In this document: piece by piece, positions 7,809 through 15,483 of the stretch | How positions within the stretch are numbered: position 1 is the stretch's first letter | Layout: the number at the start of each line of letters is the position of its first letter | NCBI GenBank assembly: GCA_028819255.1 | Contig: JAPPMB010000133.1 | Location: forward strand, 1 to 33,172 | DNA length: 33,172 bases | DNA from: Bryobacterales bacterium | GTDB taxonomy: Bacteria > Acidobacteriota > Terriglobia > Bryobacterales > UBA6623 | Reading direction: 5' to 3' | Translations under genes and position numbers: made by a program | Notes under the pieces: model-generated | What the model was told of the DNA's origin: nothing | The model's input: the letters and a program-made list of their open reading frames with translations, nothing else | Databases searched by the model: none

Positions 7809-8043
7809 CCTGACCCTCACTCTCAGTGTGATCATACGTCTCCGCGCCCAGCCCCTCCCTGGCGAGACGCTGCATCTCGAAATTCGCAGCGCTATCGGCC
7901 AGCATCGCGACAAAGCGCTGGTACTGGGCTTCGGAGAAGGTCAGCGTGGTCTGGCCCAGCTGGACGTGGACGAACCCGTGGCCGCATCGGGTGACGGAAC
8001 CGAATCCGTCGTAGCGGGCCAGAAGGGCAGTGTCGCAATGCAT
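7777..8043 (-). CDS. Small conserved-looking protein with C-x-H-G motif
   Basis: 88 aa. ATG at 8043 has a strong GGAGGA (8049-8054) at 5-nt spacing, which fixes the start. The core reads TRCGHGFVHVQLGQTTLTFS, followed by an amphipathic helix EAQYQRFVAMLADSAANFE and an acidic tail. The pattern Cys-x-His-Gly then His-Val-x-Leu, beta strand, then 'F..ll..A' recalls small uncharacterised bacterial proteins in which this motif may bind metal or ligand. I cannot name the family. It overlaps the start of the propeller gene by 32 nt and probably forms an operon with it and the lost sulfurtransferase. Confidence 0.65.
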   Translation of the reverse strand: MHCDTALLARYDGFGSVTRCGHGFVHVQLGQTTLTFSEAQYQRFVAMLADSAANFEMQRLAREGLGAETYDHTESEGQDAEYPDILPS

Positions 8044-8784
8044 GGCGTTCCTCCAAGTTGTCGGTGCGGCTGCCGGATTGGAGCCGGGATACGTCGACGG
8101 CGCCGATCGCAGCACGTTTGCAAAAATCATGCATTTCTCACGGACTGCAAGCATCCTGCGAAGCAAAGGGACGGATACTGCACGTACTGCATCGCGAGGG
8201 GAGTGCTAGGAATGAGAAGCAACCGGCATTCGCGCGGATCGACTCTAAGACACTACCACTGTTTGCAACACTGTGTCAAACATGCTCGGGACGGTCAGGC
8301 CGCAAGCCGTCCGGGCCGACGTGGCGGGCAGCGATTCCGTCGTCAGACCCGCATGTTTGCCGCTGGATGACGCCGTCAGGACCCCACCTGTCGCTTTTCC
8401 GTTGCGCCAACGAGCCTGGAGGAAGGCCAAGGCGACAGTGTGATTTGAGGCATCCCCGGAGGATCGGTCACGACTCTCGGGGACAGGGATGCAGCAATAT
8501 TGCAACAGTTGCGCATTTCCCCCGGAAAGCGAATGTGCTGTGAGGGCGGCATGCAGATGCACGAGCGCTCGTCCCCGATACACCTTGAAGGGCGATGCGG
8601 GGCGGGAGACTGCCTGCAAGTTCCACTGAAGCGATGCAAACTGCTTGCAAAACGGTATCAGTCAGAGTCCGACGAGAGCGATCCGCCGGCCCGACCGAAG
8701 ACCGGCCTACCCCGCCGTCTCTGGTCGCAGGCCTGCGGGCTGCACGGGATTGAGCTTTCGCTGCACAACCCGAAAGCGAGCCGG
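8044..8784. other. Long non-coding stretch with four TTGCAA palindromes
   Basis: About 740 nt between the 88-aa gene and the 3' end of the tsaC-like gene. No recognisable gene on either strand. The palindromic hexamer TTGCAA occurs at 8118, 8263, 8500 and 8645, unusually dense for GC-rich DNA. The leader and promoter of the 88-aa gene should lie at its left end. Confidence 0.4.
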
Positions 8785-9420
8785 CTACGTTGCCAGACAG
8801 GCGTCGATGTCGCGGCGGGAGACGCCACCTTCCTTGATCAGGCGCCACTGCGCGGACGTGATGTCAATCGTAGTGGCCGGTGGCCCATCAATGACACCTC
8901 CGTCCATGATCAGGCGAATTCGCCCGTCCATCGTGCCGAGCACCTCGAACCCGCTCCGGCAGGTTGGTCGGCCGGAAACGTTGGCGCTGGTGGCAATCAG
9001 CGGTGTCTCCAGCCGTTCGATCAGACCCGTCGCGAGTGGCGCGGCTGAGCGGCGCAGTGCCAAGCGACCCGTGTTTCCCGTCACACGGAGCGGAATCTTG
9101 GCCGAGGCCGGAACGATGACGGTGAGGAGCCCCGGCCAGAACCGGCGGGTGAGAAGGTAGAAGCTGGACGAGAGCCACGACGAGTATTCCTCCGCCATTT
9201 GCACGCCGTCGACCAGGAGCGGCAGGGAGCGGTGAATCTCCCTCCCCTTCGCCTCGTACACTTTCGCAACGGCGTTGAGGTTGAAGGGGTCCGCGACCAG
9301 GACGTACAGGGCGTCGCTTGGAATCGCGACGACCTCTCCGTCACGGACCGCCTGGGCCGCAATGTCGACTGCCTGCCGGTCTGGCTCGTCGTGAGTCGTC
9401 TCAATCAGACTGGTCGTCAA
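8785..9420 (-). CDS. tsaC: L-threonylcarbamoyladenylate synthase (YrdC/Sua5 family)
   Basis: 211 aa, a single YrdC-like domain. It makes threonylcarbamoyl-AMP from threonine, bicarbonate and ATP, the first step of the t6A37 modification of ANN-decoding tRNAs in the cytoplasm. Evidence: IPSDALYVLVADPFNLNAV near residues 33-51 (family 'PTDTvYGLgadp.n..Av'), the KGREIHRSLPLLV block, and TSANVSG. The glycine usual in 'YGL' is Val here, and the Thr of 'PTDT' is Ser, so the ATP-site strand is slightly divergent. The C-terminal Sua5 domain is absent, as in TsaC. Start is TTG at 9420 with no clear Shine-Dalgarno site; an extended -10 lies about 57 nt upstream. Confidence 0.9.
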   Translation of the reverse strand: MTTSLIETTHDEPDRQAVDIAAQAVRDGEVVAIPSDALYVLVADPFNLNAVAKVYEAKGREIHRSLPLLVDGVQMAEEYSSWLSSSFYLLTRRFWPGLLTVIVPASAKIPLRVTGNTGRLALRRSAAPLATGLIERLETPLIATSANVSGRPTCRSGFEVLGTMDGRIRLIMDGGVIDGPPATTIDITSAQWRLIKEGGVSRRDIDACLAT

Positions 9421-9476
9421 TCTCAGCGGTCACCGACTGCCTGCTGACGCCGGAATCGCCCGTGGGGCTCCCATAT

Positions 9477-9485
9477 CTTATACCA
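9477..9485 (-). promoter_or_regulatory. Extended -10 element for tsaC
   Basis: On the minus strand the sequence reads TGGTATAAG, matching the extended -10 form TGnTATAAT with the last two bases different. It is 56 nt before the TTG start. No consensus -35 is evident at 17 nt. Confidence 0.4.
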
Positions 9486-9778
9486 GTCTGGAGAGCCGTC
9501 GTATGGGTCCCGGTGGTCGCGGCGAGGGAATGCGAGCAGCTGCCTGCGAGGTGATCCGGGCCTTGCATGCGGCGAGGCCGCCGCAGAGGTCGCCATTGCA
9601 TTGGGCACTCCCTCCAAGGTGCCGCCACTGGCGACGGGCCGGTGCGCAGGGAACCGAGCGGCTCGGTGTCATGCGGCCCAGCCAGCGGAGAGAACCTCCG
9701 CTCGTTCGGGCCCGGTTCGCTTGGTCTGTTTCCGCTTTTCGGCCAGGTGATCCGTCAACGCGGCGTTTTCCGACTTGC
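9486..9778. other. Gap without a supported gene
   Basis: About 290 nt between the tsaC promoter region and the end of the oxidoreductase gene. Frames here are interrupted or compositionally unlikely; nothing recognised. Confidence 0.35.
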
Positions 9779-10447
9779 TCACGAGCTCCCGGCGAGTGCG
9801 TTGATGTCTCGCGGCTCGAGGATCCTTCTCGGGTACCCTTCATGCACCGCCCTGATCATGGCCCGGCCGATGAGGACCGCTGAAGTCGCCAGACCCGGAA
9901 AATGAGCGCGGGCGAGGGGGAGGACCAGCCTCAACGCTCCCACAACCAGACGCAGCGAGAACGTCCGCGGCCGATGGCCCCGAAGTGGCTCGATCAGTCC
10001 CGGTCGAAAGGCGAACGCCGGGGAGTCCCGCGCGAACAGCCAGTTTTCGACTTCGCCCTTGACCCGCGCCCACATCCAGCGTCCGGCGCCCGTGCTGTCG
10101 GTTCCCTGTCCCGACACGTAGCACACCACAAGTTCCGGATTGTGACGGGACAGGGCATTGACGATGGCCACGGTGAGATCGTACGTGACGCGCCGGTAGT
10201 CCGCCTCCGACATCCCGGCCGAAGAGACGCCGAGACAGTAGAAGCAGGCATCGAAGCCGGCCAGCGCATCCCCGTGGGCCTCAAGATCAAACAGGTCGGG
10301 GACGACCAACTGGGCCAGCTTCGCGTGCTCGAGATTCACACAGCGGCGCCCGATAGCGAGGACAGCCTCGATCTTGGGGTCCCGCAGACACTCGTGCAGG
10401 ACGCCGCTGCCGACCATTCCGGTCGCTCCCGTCAGGACCACACGCAT
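9779..10447 (-). CDS. NAD(P)-binding oxidoreductase, atypical SDR (HTATIP2/YbjT-like)
   Basis: 222 aa Rossmann-fold protein. The N-terminus MRVVLTGATGMVGSGVLHEC holds the nucleotide-binding TGATGMVG motif of atypical short-chain dehydrogenases. AIGRR follows strand 2. FYCLGVSSAGMSEADYRRVTYD resembles the HTATIP2-like subgroup, in which 'CLGt...g..eaf..vd.d' is typical. A VKGEVENWL segment takes the place of the catalytic YxxxK helix (no Tyr aligned), as in several nucleotide-sensing members. So it may reduce an unknown substrate or act as a redox sensor. It is a single gene with no obvious operon partner; substrate unknown. Confidence 0.8.
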   Translation of the reverse strand: MRVVLTGATGMVGSGVLHECLRDPKIEAVLAIGRRCVNLEHAKLAQLVVPDLFDLEAHGDALAGFDACFYCLGVSSAGMSEADYRRVTYDLTVAIVNALSRHNPELVVCYVSGQGTDSTGAGRWMWARVKGEVENWLFARDSPAFAFRPGLIEPLRGHRPRTFSLRLVVGALRLVLPLARAHFPGLATSAVLIGRAMIRAVHEGYPRRILEPRDINALAGSS

Positions 10448-10616
10448 CGCCTGGCGCTCCGTTGTCGCTGGCCGGCTTCCATCAGTCCGCCAGCCTCTCG
10501 ATTATCCACCCGTGGCCAGGATCGTGTGACGGTGCAACCTCACGACCTCCTCGTCGGAAAGGCCATTGCCGGTCACCCTCTGTGGGTCGGCACCCGGAAC
10601 CCTCGAAGTAGGGGTG

Positions 10617-10910
10617 TCAAGGCCAGCGCCTCAAGTCGGCGGGAGGCAACGCAGCCGGCAAGATGGAACGTTCAAGTGTTTCGAGCCGCTGATCGACTTT
10701 CCCGAGGGCGATTTCAACGGTGCGCAGACGGTCATCCATGCCGAGTACGTCCGTTTCAAGCCGGTCGATGCGGGCGTTGACGCCCCCGATGAGAATCGCC
10801 ATGACGGAGACTACAACACCGGTCATGGCAACGACCGCGCCGGTCACCGTTCCGATGATCGACTTGGTGTCGCTGCTCACGCTCGCATTGTACTCCAGCC
10901 GAGTCTGCAT
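10617..10910 (-). CDS. Small membrane-anchored coiled-coil protein
   Basis: 97 aa from ATG 10910. One transmembrane helix (IIGTVTGAVVAMTGVVVSVMAILIG, about 18-42, quoted here in parts: starts IIGTVTG and ends AILIGG) is followed by a heptad-rich segment ARIDRLETDVLGMDDRLRTV and a second RLETLERSIL. This one-helix plus coiled-coil layout is widespread among bacterial hypothetical proteins that probably multimerise at the membrane. A GTG at 10880 with GGAG 12 nt upstream is an alternative start giving 87 aa, closer to the short N-termini usual for such proteins. No function can be assigned. Confidence 0.55.
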   Translation of the reverse strand: MQTRLEYNASVSSDTKSIIGTVTGAVVAMTGVVVSVMAILIGGVNARIDRLETDVLGMDDRLRTVEIALGKVDQRLETLERSILPAALPPADLRRWP

Positions 10911-11196
10911 TCCGAGGCTCGCCGAGAGGTCCTGATCGTCCAGCCCGCATTGTTCACGAGCGGCGTATTGACGGCCATGCCCCCAGTCACTGACCTGGCA
11001 ATGCGGCTCTTTCGGAGTCAGGCCAGATCGCATCGGCTTCCGGAGCCTCTCCCGTGAGCTGGAAGAGCCCGTCCGCGCTGTTCCTCCCCACTCTACGGGC
11101 CGATGCGGGCCGGACCGCTGTTCGGGACTGGCTCCAGGCCCTCCAGCAGACCCACTTGGCCTGCCCGACCTCGCCGGTCGGCTGCGCCTCGCTTTC

Positions 11197-11543
11197 TCAG
11201 AGCCTTCTAACGCCCGCGACGGACGGCCCCACCCCTCCCAGCCGGCGGACAATTGTCAGCCACTCCGCTTGCGCCGGTGCCCCCTGCGGCAGATGCAGCA
11301 ACACACGCCTCACCCACACCACGACCTTGAGCAGAAAGTTCTGCAGCAGCACCTGCGCGGCCGCCGCCAGCAGCACACGGAACCCGTTCGCTAGGAACCG
11401 ATTGCAGGTCTCGCGGTCCAGCCCCAGCCCCGCCTTAAGCTCCTTGAAGCCGTTCTCGGCATCCCCTCTCAGGCAGTGGATGCGCTCCCAGATCCGCCGA
11501 TGTCGGTCAACGCGTAGCGCACTTCAGCCGCGGCCCAGCAAAG
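11197..11543 (-). pseudogene. IS1380-family transposase remnant, C-terminal part
   Basis: On the minus strand: GDAENGFKELKAGLGLDRET, then CNRFLANGFRVLLAAAAQVLL, ending in SVAGVRRL and a TGA at 11197-11199. This is the C-terminal third of IS1380/DDE group transposases ('Y..RgdaEn.ikElK.Gl..drtsC..F.aN.fRlll.alAy.L'), including the last catalytic Glu in DAEN. Upstream, EVRYALTD (family 'RyvvTnl') is in another frame from RRIWERIHCLRGD, so there is a frameshift near 11490-11510, and a stop at 11544-11546 ends the recognisable part. The first two catalytic Asp and both terminal repeats are missing. It abuts the uvrC promoter. Confidence 0.75.
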
Positions 11544-11642
11544 TCAGCGGATGCGGATTTGGCGCGAGAGTCCTTGTGTCAGGGCCGTTGGCCGGGACCG
11601 GCCGACGATCCGTCTCAGACCATCGCCACAACGTCTGGTCCC

Positions 11643-11648
11643 TATACT
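11643..11648 (+). promoter_or_regulatory. Possible -10 element for uvrC
   Basis: TATACT, 30 nt before the chosen uvrC ATG. No consensus -35 at 16-18 nt. A similar string TACACTGGGCGC precedes the 31855 gene (here TATACTGGGCGC). Confidence 0.35.
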
Positions 11649-11678
11649 GGGCGCCTAGGTCGGGCGCGACCCGTGCGC

Positions 11679-13523
11679 ATGTCCCTCCCACCACATTGGG
11701 AACGTCTCAAGGAAGCCGCCTGGGAGATGCCGGCACTGCCTGGCGTCTACCAGTTCCTAGGCGTTGACGGGAAGGTCCTGTACATCGGCAAGGCCAAGAG
11801 CCTGCGCGACCGCATACGGAACTACTTTACAAGCGAGGCACTGGCGGACGCCAAGCGTGGCGGCCTGCTGTTCGAATCCGCCGCCCTGGGCAGCATCCTT
11901 GTGCACAACGAGAAGGAGGCGCTCGCTCTCGAGAACAACCTAATCAAGGAGCACCAGCCGAAGTACAACGTCCTGCTCCGCGACGACAAGACCTATCCCT
12001 ACATCAGGCTGACTCGCGAGAAGTATCCTCGCGTGTACGTGACGAGGCGGCTGAAGAAGGACGGCTCGACGTACTTCGGGCCGTACTTCCCCGGAAACCT
12101 GGCACACCGGCTGGTGCACTTCATCCACAAGCACTTCAAGGTGCCCTCGTGTCGAATCGATCTGGACCGGAGCCATCCCAGACCCTGCCTCGAATACCAC
12201 ATCGACCGCTGCTGGGGGCCGTGCGTGAAGGGGCTGGTCCCGGACGAGACCTACGAGCAGGCGGCGTCGGACGTGAGGGCGTTTCTCGGCGGCAGGCGGC
12301 ACACGCTCGTGAAGGACCTCAGGAAGCGGATGATCCAAGCCTCCGAGGCGCTTGAATTCGAGAGGGCCGCGGGACTGCGGGACCTCGTCTCCACCGTCGA
12401 GGAAATCACCGAGCGCCAGCGAATGGCAGCCGCCCAGGGCCGGGACATCGACGTGTTCGGGCTGCACGCGGAGCCCCCTCTTGTGGCGGCGAACATATTC
12501 CACGTGCGCAACGGCAGGGTCGTCGACCGCCGCGAACTCTACTGGGAGGACATAGAGAGGTTCGAGCTCCCCGAGTTCCTCGACAGCCTGCTGCCGCAGG
12601 TGTACCTGGGCCAGCGCCTTATTCCGTCCCTGGTGGCGGTCCCGTCGGCGTTTGACGGCATGGCCGCGCTGGAGGAGCTTCTGGCCGAAAGGCGGGGTTC
12701 CAAGGTGAGGATCGCAGTGCCCTTGCGCGGGTCCAACAAGGCCCTTCTCAACCTGGTCACCACCAACGCGCGCAACTGCTTCGAGCAGCGCTTCCGGATT
12801 CGCAAGCCGACCCCCGCCCAGCTCGCCGAGGCGTGGCGCGAGGCGCTGAGCCTGCCCCCTGCCGAAGACGGCGGAACTCCCAGCACGCGCATCGAGTGCT
12901 TCGACATTTCGCACACGCAGGGCGTCGAGGTGGTGGCCTCGATGGTGGTGTGGGACGACGGGACGATGAAGAAGAGCCGGTACCGCAAGTACATCGTGAG
13001 CCGACAGGCCAATGACGACTTCGCGGCCATGCGGGAGGTCGTCGGACGTCGCTACAGGCGGCTGAAGGCGAAAGCCGAGCCCTTCCCCGCTCTCGTGCTG
13101 GTCGACGGAGGCATCGGGCAGCTGCATGCGGCAGCGGAGGCGCTCGAGGAGGTCGGTGCCGCGGCGCAGCCGCTGGCGGCGATCGCCAAGCGCGAGGAGA
13201 CGCTGTACGTGTACGGGCAGGAGGAGGATCCGATCCGGCTCGACCGGTTCAACCCGGTCCTGCACGCAGTCCAGCAGATCCGCGACGAAGCCCACCGGTT
13301 CGCAATCAGGTTCCACCGGCAGAGGAGGTCGAAGCGCAGCCTGCGGTCGGAACTTCTGGAAGTGCGGGGAATCGGTGAGGTGACCGCGCGCAAGCTCCTG
13401 CGGACATTCGGAAGCCTGGCAGGAATCCGAGACTCATCGTTCGAGGCTCTGGCCGCGACGGTCGGCCGACGCCGGGCCGAGGCGATCCGCGACCACTTCG
13501 GCGGTCAGGCCCAGCAGTTGTAG
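11679..13523 (+). CDS. uvrC: UvrABC excinuclease subunit C
   Basis: 614 aa, the usual length. UvrC makes both incisions around bulky DNA lesions after UvrAB loading. Domains: GIY-YIG nuclease (PGVYQFLGVDGKVLYIGKA, 21-39) for the 3' cut; a Cys cluster CRIDLDRSHPRPC...CWGPC that matches the Fe-S ligands of UvrC; UVR domain near 200-235 binding UvrB; RNase-H-like domain (ECFDISHTQG...ASMVVWDDG) for the 5' cut; C-terminal helix-hairpin-helix pair (LLEVRGIGEVTARKLL). The frame is open further upstream, but ATG 11679 (MSLPPHWERL) fits the family start; no strong Shine-Dalgarno site. Its last 19 nt overlap the convergent ABC ATPase gene. Confidence 0.95.
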   Translation: MSLPPHWERLKEAAWEMPALPGVYQFLGVDGKVLYIGKAKSLRDRIRNYFTSEALADAKRGGLLFESAALGSILVHNEKEALALENNLIKEHQPKYNVLLRDDKTYPYIRLTREKYPRVYVTRRLKKDGSTYFGPYFPGNLAHRLVHFIHKHFKVPSCRIDLDRSHPRPCLEYHIDRCWGPCVKGLVPDETYEQAASDVRAFLGGRRHTLVKDLRKRMIQASEALEFERAAGLRDLVSTVEEITERQRMAAAQGRDIDVFGLHAEPPLVAANIFHVRNGRVVDRRELYWEDIERFELPEFLDSLLPQVYLGQRLIPSLVAVPSAFDGMAALEELLAERRGSKVRIAVPLRGSNKALLNLVTTNARNCFEQRFRIRKPTPAQLAEAWREALSLPPAEDGGTPSTRIECFDISHTQGVEVVASMVVWDDGTMKKSRYRKYIVSRQANDDFAAMREVVGRRYRRLKAKAEPFPALVLVDGGIGQLHAAAEALEEVGAAAQPLAAIAKREETLYVYGQEEDPIRLDRFNPVLHAVQQIRDEAHRFAIRFHRQRRSKRSLRSELLEVRGIGEVTARKLLRTFGSLAGIRDSSFEALAATVGRRRAEAIRDHFGGQAQQL

Positions 13524-14302
13524 TAGCCGTCCTTGCGGTCGACCTCGATCGGCATGCCGTAGACGCGTGACAGCGTCTCGGACGACAGCAGCTGCTCCTT
13601 GGGCCCTTCAGCGTGAATCCTCCCCTCGCTGAGCAGGATCACGCGCGACACCTCCGGCACGATGTCGGGCAGGTGATGCGTGACGTAGATCAGGCTCGTC
13701 CCGAGAGCCGCGATTTCGCGAAGAGTCTCGCGCAGCTCCAGGGCCGCCCGGATATCGAGGCCGTTGGAGGGTTCGTCAAGCAGCAGCGCTCTGGGCGCGT
13801 TGACCAGCGAGCGTCCGATCACCACGCGCTTGGCCTCCCCAGTGGACATCGCGTTGACGGGCTTGTCGCGAAGGTGCTCCGCCTTCATCAGCCGGAGCAC
13901 TTCCCTGCCCCGCTCCTCCATGGCGTCCGTGACCGGGTGCTGCGGCCAGAGCTCGAAGCTGGAGTAGTAGCCGGACAGCACTACGCTTCTCCCGGTCGCG
14001 CTCTTCGAGCAGGCCTGGACCATTTCGTTCGAGACGATTCCGATCAGCTTTCGCATGTCGTGCACGTGCCAGTCGGAGCGCCCGAACAGCCTCATCACGG
14101 GCCGAAAGCGACGGACCGGGTGGTCGTACCGCATCATCGTCCGGATCAGAGTCGACTTCCCGGACCCGTTGGGGCCGATGATTGCCACGTGCTGGCCGCA
14201 GGGAACGCATAGCGATATGTCCTTGAGCGCAAGCGTGTCCCCGCGGTAGACAGTGATGTTGCGGAAGTCGAGCAGCGGGGGATCGGTCTCGGTGCGGGTC
14301 AT
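13505..14302 (-). CDS. ABC transporter ATP-binding protein (ModF/YlmA-like)
   Basis: 265 aa single nucleotide-binding domain. Walker A GPNGSGKST (about 43-51), signature MSTGEAKRVVIGRSL in place of LSGGQ, Walker B ALLLDEPSNGLD, and the switch His in VTHH. The variant signature 'MSTGE' and the 'LSGYYSSFEL' segment are typical of the cytosolic ModF/YlmA-like ATPases that have no adjacent permease. No permease or binding protein is in the window. It lies 50 nt downstream of the pabA-like gene on the same strand, with a GC-rich hairpin between them. Transported substrate unknown; a non-transport role is possible. Confidence 0.85.
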   Translation of the reverse strand: MTRTETDPPLLDFRNITVYRGDTLALKDISLCVPCGQHVAIIGPNGSGKSTLIRTMMRYDHPVRRFRPVMRLFGRSDWHVHDMRKLIGIVSNEMVQACSKSATGRSVVLSGYYSSFELWPQHPVTDAMEERGREVLRLMKAEHLRDKPVNAMSTGEAKRVVIGRSLVNAPRALLLDEPSNGLDIRAALELRETLREIAALGTSLIYVTHHLPDIVPEVSRVILLSEGRIHAEGPKEQLLSSETLSRVYGMPIEVDRKDGYYNCWA

Positions 14303-14314
14303 CGGGTTTCAGAG

Positions 14315-14336
14315 CCCCGGGCCGGCTGGGCCGGGG
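14315..14336 (-). repeat. GC-rich inverted repeat between pabA-like and ABC genes
   Basis: CCCCGGGCC (14315-14323), loop GGCT, GGGCCGGGG (14328-14336): nine paired positions with one mismatch. It lies in the 50-nt gap between two same-strand genes. Without a T-run it may slow transcription or protect the upstream mRNA rather than terminate. Confidence 0.4.
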
Positions 14337-14352
14337 CCGCGGCTCGCAGACT

Positions 14353-14916
14353 TCAGCGGTGCAGGAAGTTTCCGAGAAGCAGCTTGCCGGCTTCGGTCAG
14401 GATGGATTCGGGATGAAATTGCACGCCCTCGACAGGATGGGACTTGTGCCGAAGTCCCATGATGATCCCGTCTACTGTCCAGGCGGAAACCTCCAGTTCG
14501 TCGGGAAGCGACTCACGCTCGACGACCAGCGAATGGTAGCGGGTGGCAACGAACTTCTGGGCCAAGCCCTCGAAGACGGTCCGCCCATCGTGCCGGATGC
14601 GGCTGGTCTTGCCATGCATCAGGTACGGCGCCCGTATGACTTTGCCGCCGAAAGCCTCCCCGATGGACTGATGGCCCAGGCAGACGCCGAGGATCGGCAC
14701 CCTGCCGGCCATGTCCCTGATGAGATCGACACAGATCCCGGCCTCGCTCGGCGTGCAGGGCCCGGGCGAAATGACGATTCGCTCCGGCTGCAGGGCGTGC
14801 ACATCCTCGAGCGTGATCTCGTCGTTCCGCCTGACGGCCATCTCGGCCCCAAGTTCGCCGAGGAACTGCACAAGGTTGAACGTGAACGAGTCGTAGTTGT
14901 CGACGACCAGAATCAT
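14353..14916 (-). CDS. trpG/pabA: Glutamine amidotransferase, anthranilate/aminodeoxychorismate synthase component II
   Basis: 187 aa class I glutaminase. It hydrolyses glutamine and passes ammonia to the chorismate-binding partner (TrpE or PabB) for tryptophan or folate synthesis. Motifs: MILVVDNYDSFTFNLVQFL at the N-terminus, SPGPCTPSEAG oxyanion region, nucleophile Cys in GVCLGHQ, and the His-Glu pair in HPESI near the C-terminus. Length and order are standard. No trpE, pabB or other trp genes are adjacent, which favours a dual-use (amphibolic) subunit encoded apart from its partners. Start ATG 14916 is the family start. Confidence 0.93.
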   Translation of the reverse strand: MILVVDNYDSFTFNLVQFLGELGAEMAVRRNDEITLEDVHALQPERIVISPGPCTPSEAGICVDLIRDMAGRVPILGVCLGHQSIGEAFGGKVIRAPYLMHGKTSRIRHDGRTVFEGLAQKFVATRYHSLVVERESLPDELEVSAWTVDGIIMGLRHKSHPVEGVQFHPESILTEAGKLLLGNFLHR

Positions 14917-15393
14917 CTACTTCTATCTTCGCCTGTTCGGGAGCGTGGATCGTCGAGGCATCGTCCCCAAGACCGTGCCCTCCGGCGCGGCCCCGGCGCA
15001 ACGTGGGGCCGACTCGGCAGCGCACCGAAGCACAGACCTCCGAGCCGGACATGCCGATGGCGCTGATCAAGCCCCGGACGTGGGCGGAGAGCGCACGGCC
15101 GAAGGATTGCCCCATCCGTCGCCGGGGGCTGACGCCGGTCGCGACCCGCCCACCACGCTCGGCACACGAGGAAACGTGCTCTGCGGGGGATCCGGTCGTA
15201 CCTGGTGACGGATACGCATGTGATGGCTCTCAAGGATCTGGATTCCCATGCGCAAGAAAGCATTCAGTACCAGCGAATTCCAGGCCGCATTGGCGCAGGC
15301 GTAATGAAGTCTGCCATTGATTGGCAAGAATGGTCATGTATAAGGCAAGACCGCTGTGCGGCCGCAGTTCTGCCGGCACCCGCTCGCCGGCGC
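14917..15393. other. Intergenic stretch without a supported gene
   Basis: About 480 nt between divergent genes. An 18-codon frame at 15248-15304 (MRKKAFSTSEFQAALAQA) faintly resembles the first residues of IS3 OrfA but is too short to call. GC dips between 15230 and 15350. Promoters of both flanking genes must lie here. Confidence 0.35.
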
Positions 15394-15402
15394 TGGTATA
15401 CC
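15394..15402 (+). promoter_or_regulatory. Possible extended -10 for the UxuA-like gene
   Basis: TGGTATACC fits the extended -10 pattern TGnTATAnT loosely; about 80 nt before the start codon. No consensus -35. Confidence 0.3.
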
Positions 15403-15483
15403 ATGGGGCGCACCATACGGCAAGGCCTGCCACGCACACCTGCGGCCTGATCACGGATCGGGATCGCTTGGTGCGGGAGGGAG

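Noticed and set aside
15248..15304. 18-codon frame MRKKAFSTSEFQAALAQA resembling an IS3 OrfA start
   Set aside because: Too short for a reliable call and no further transposase-like sequence follows.
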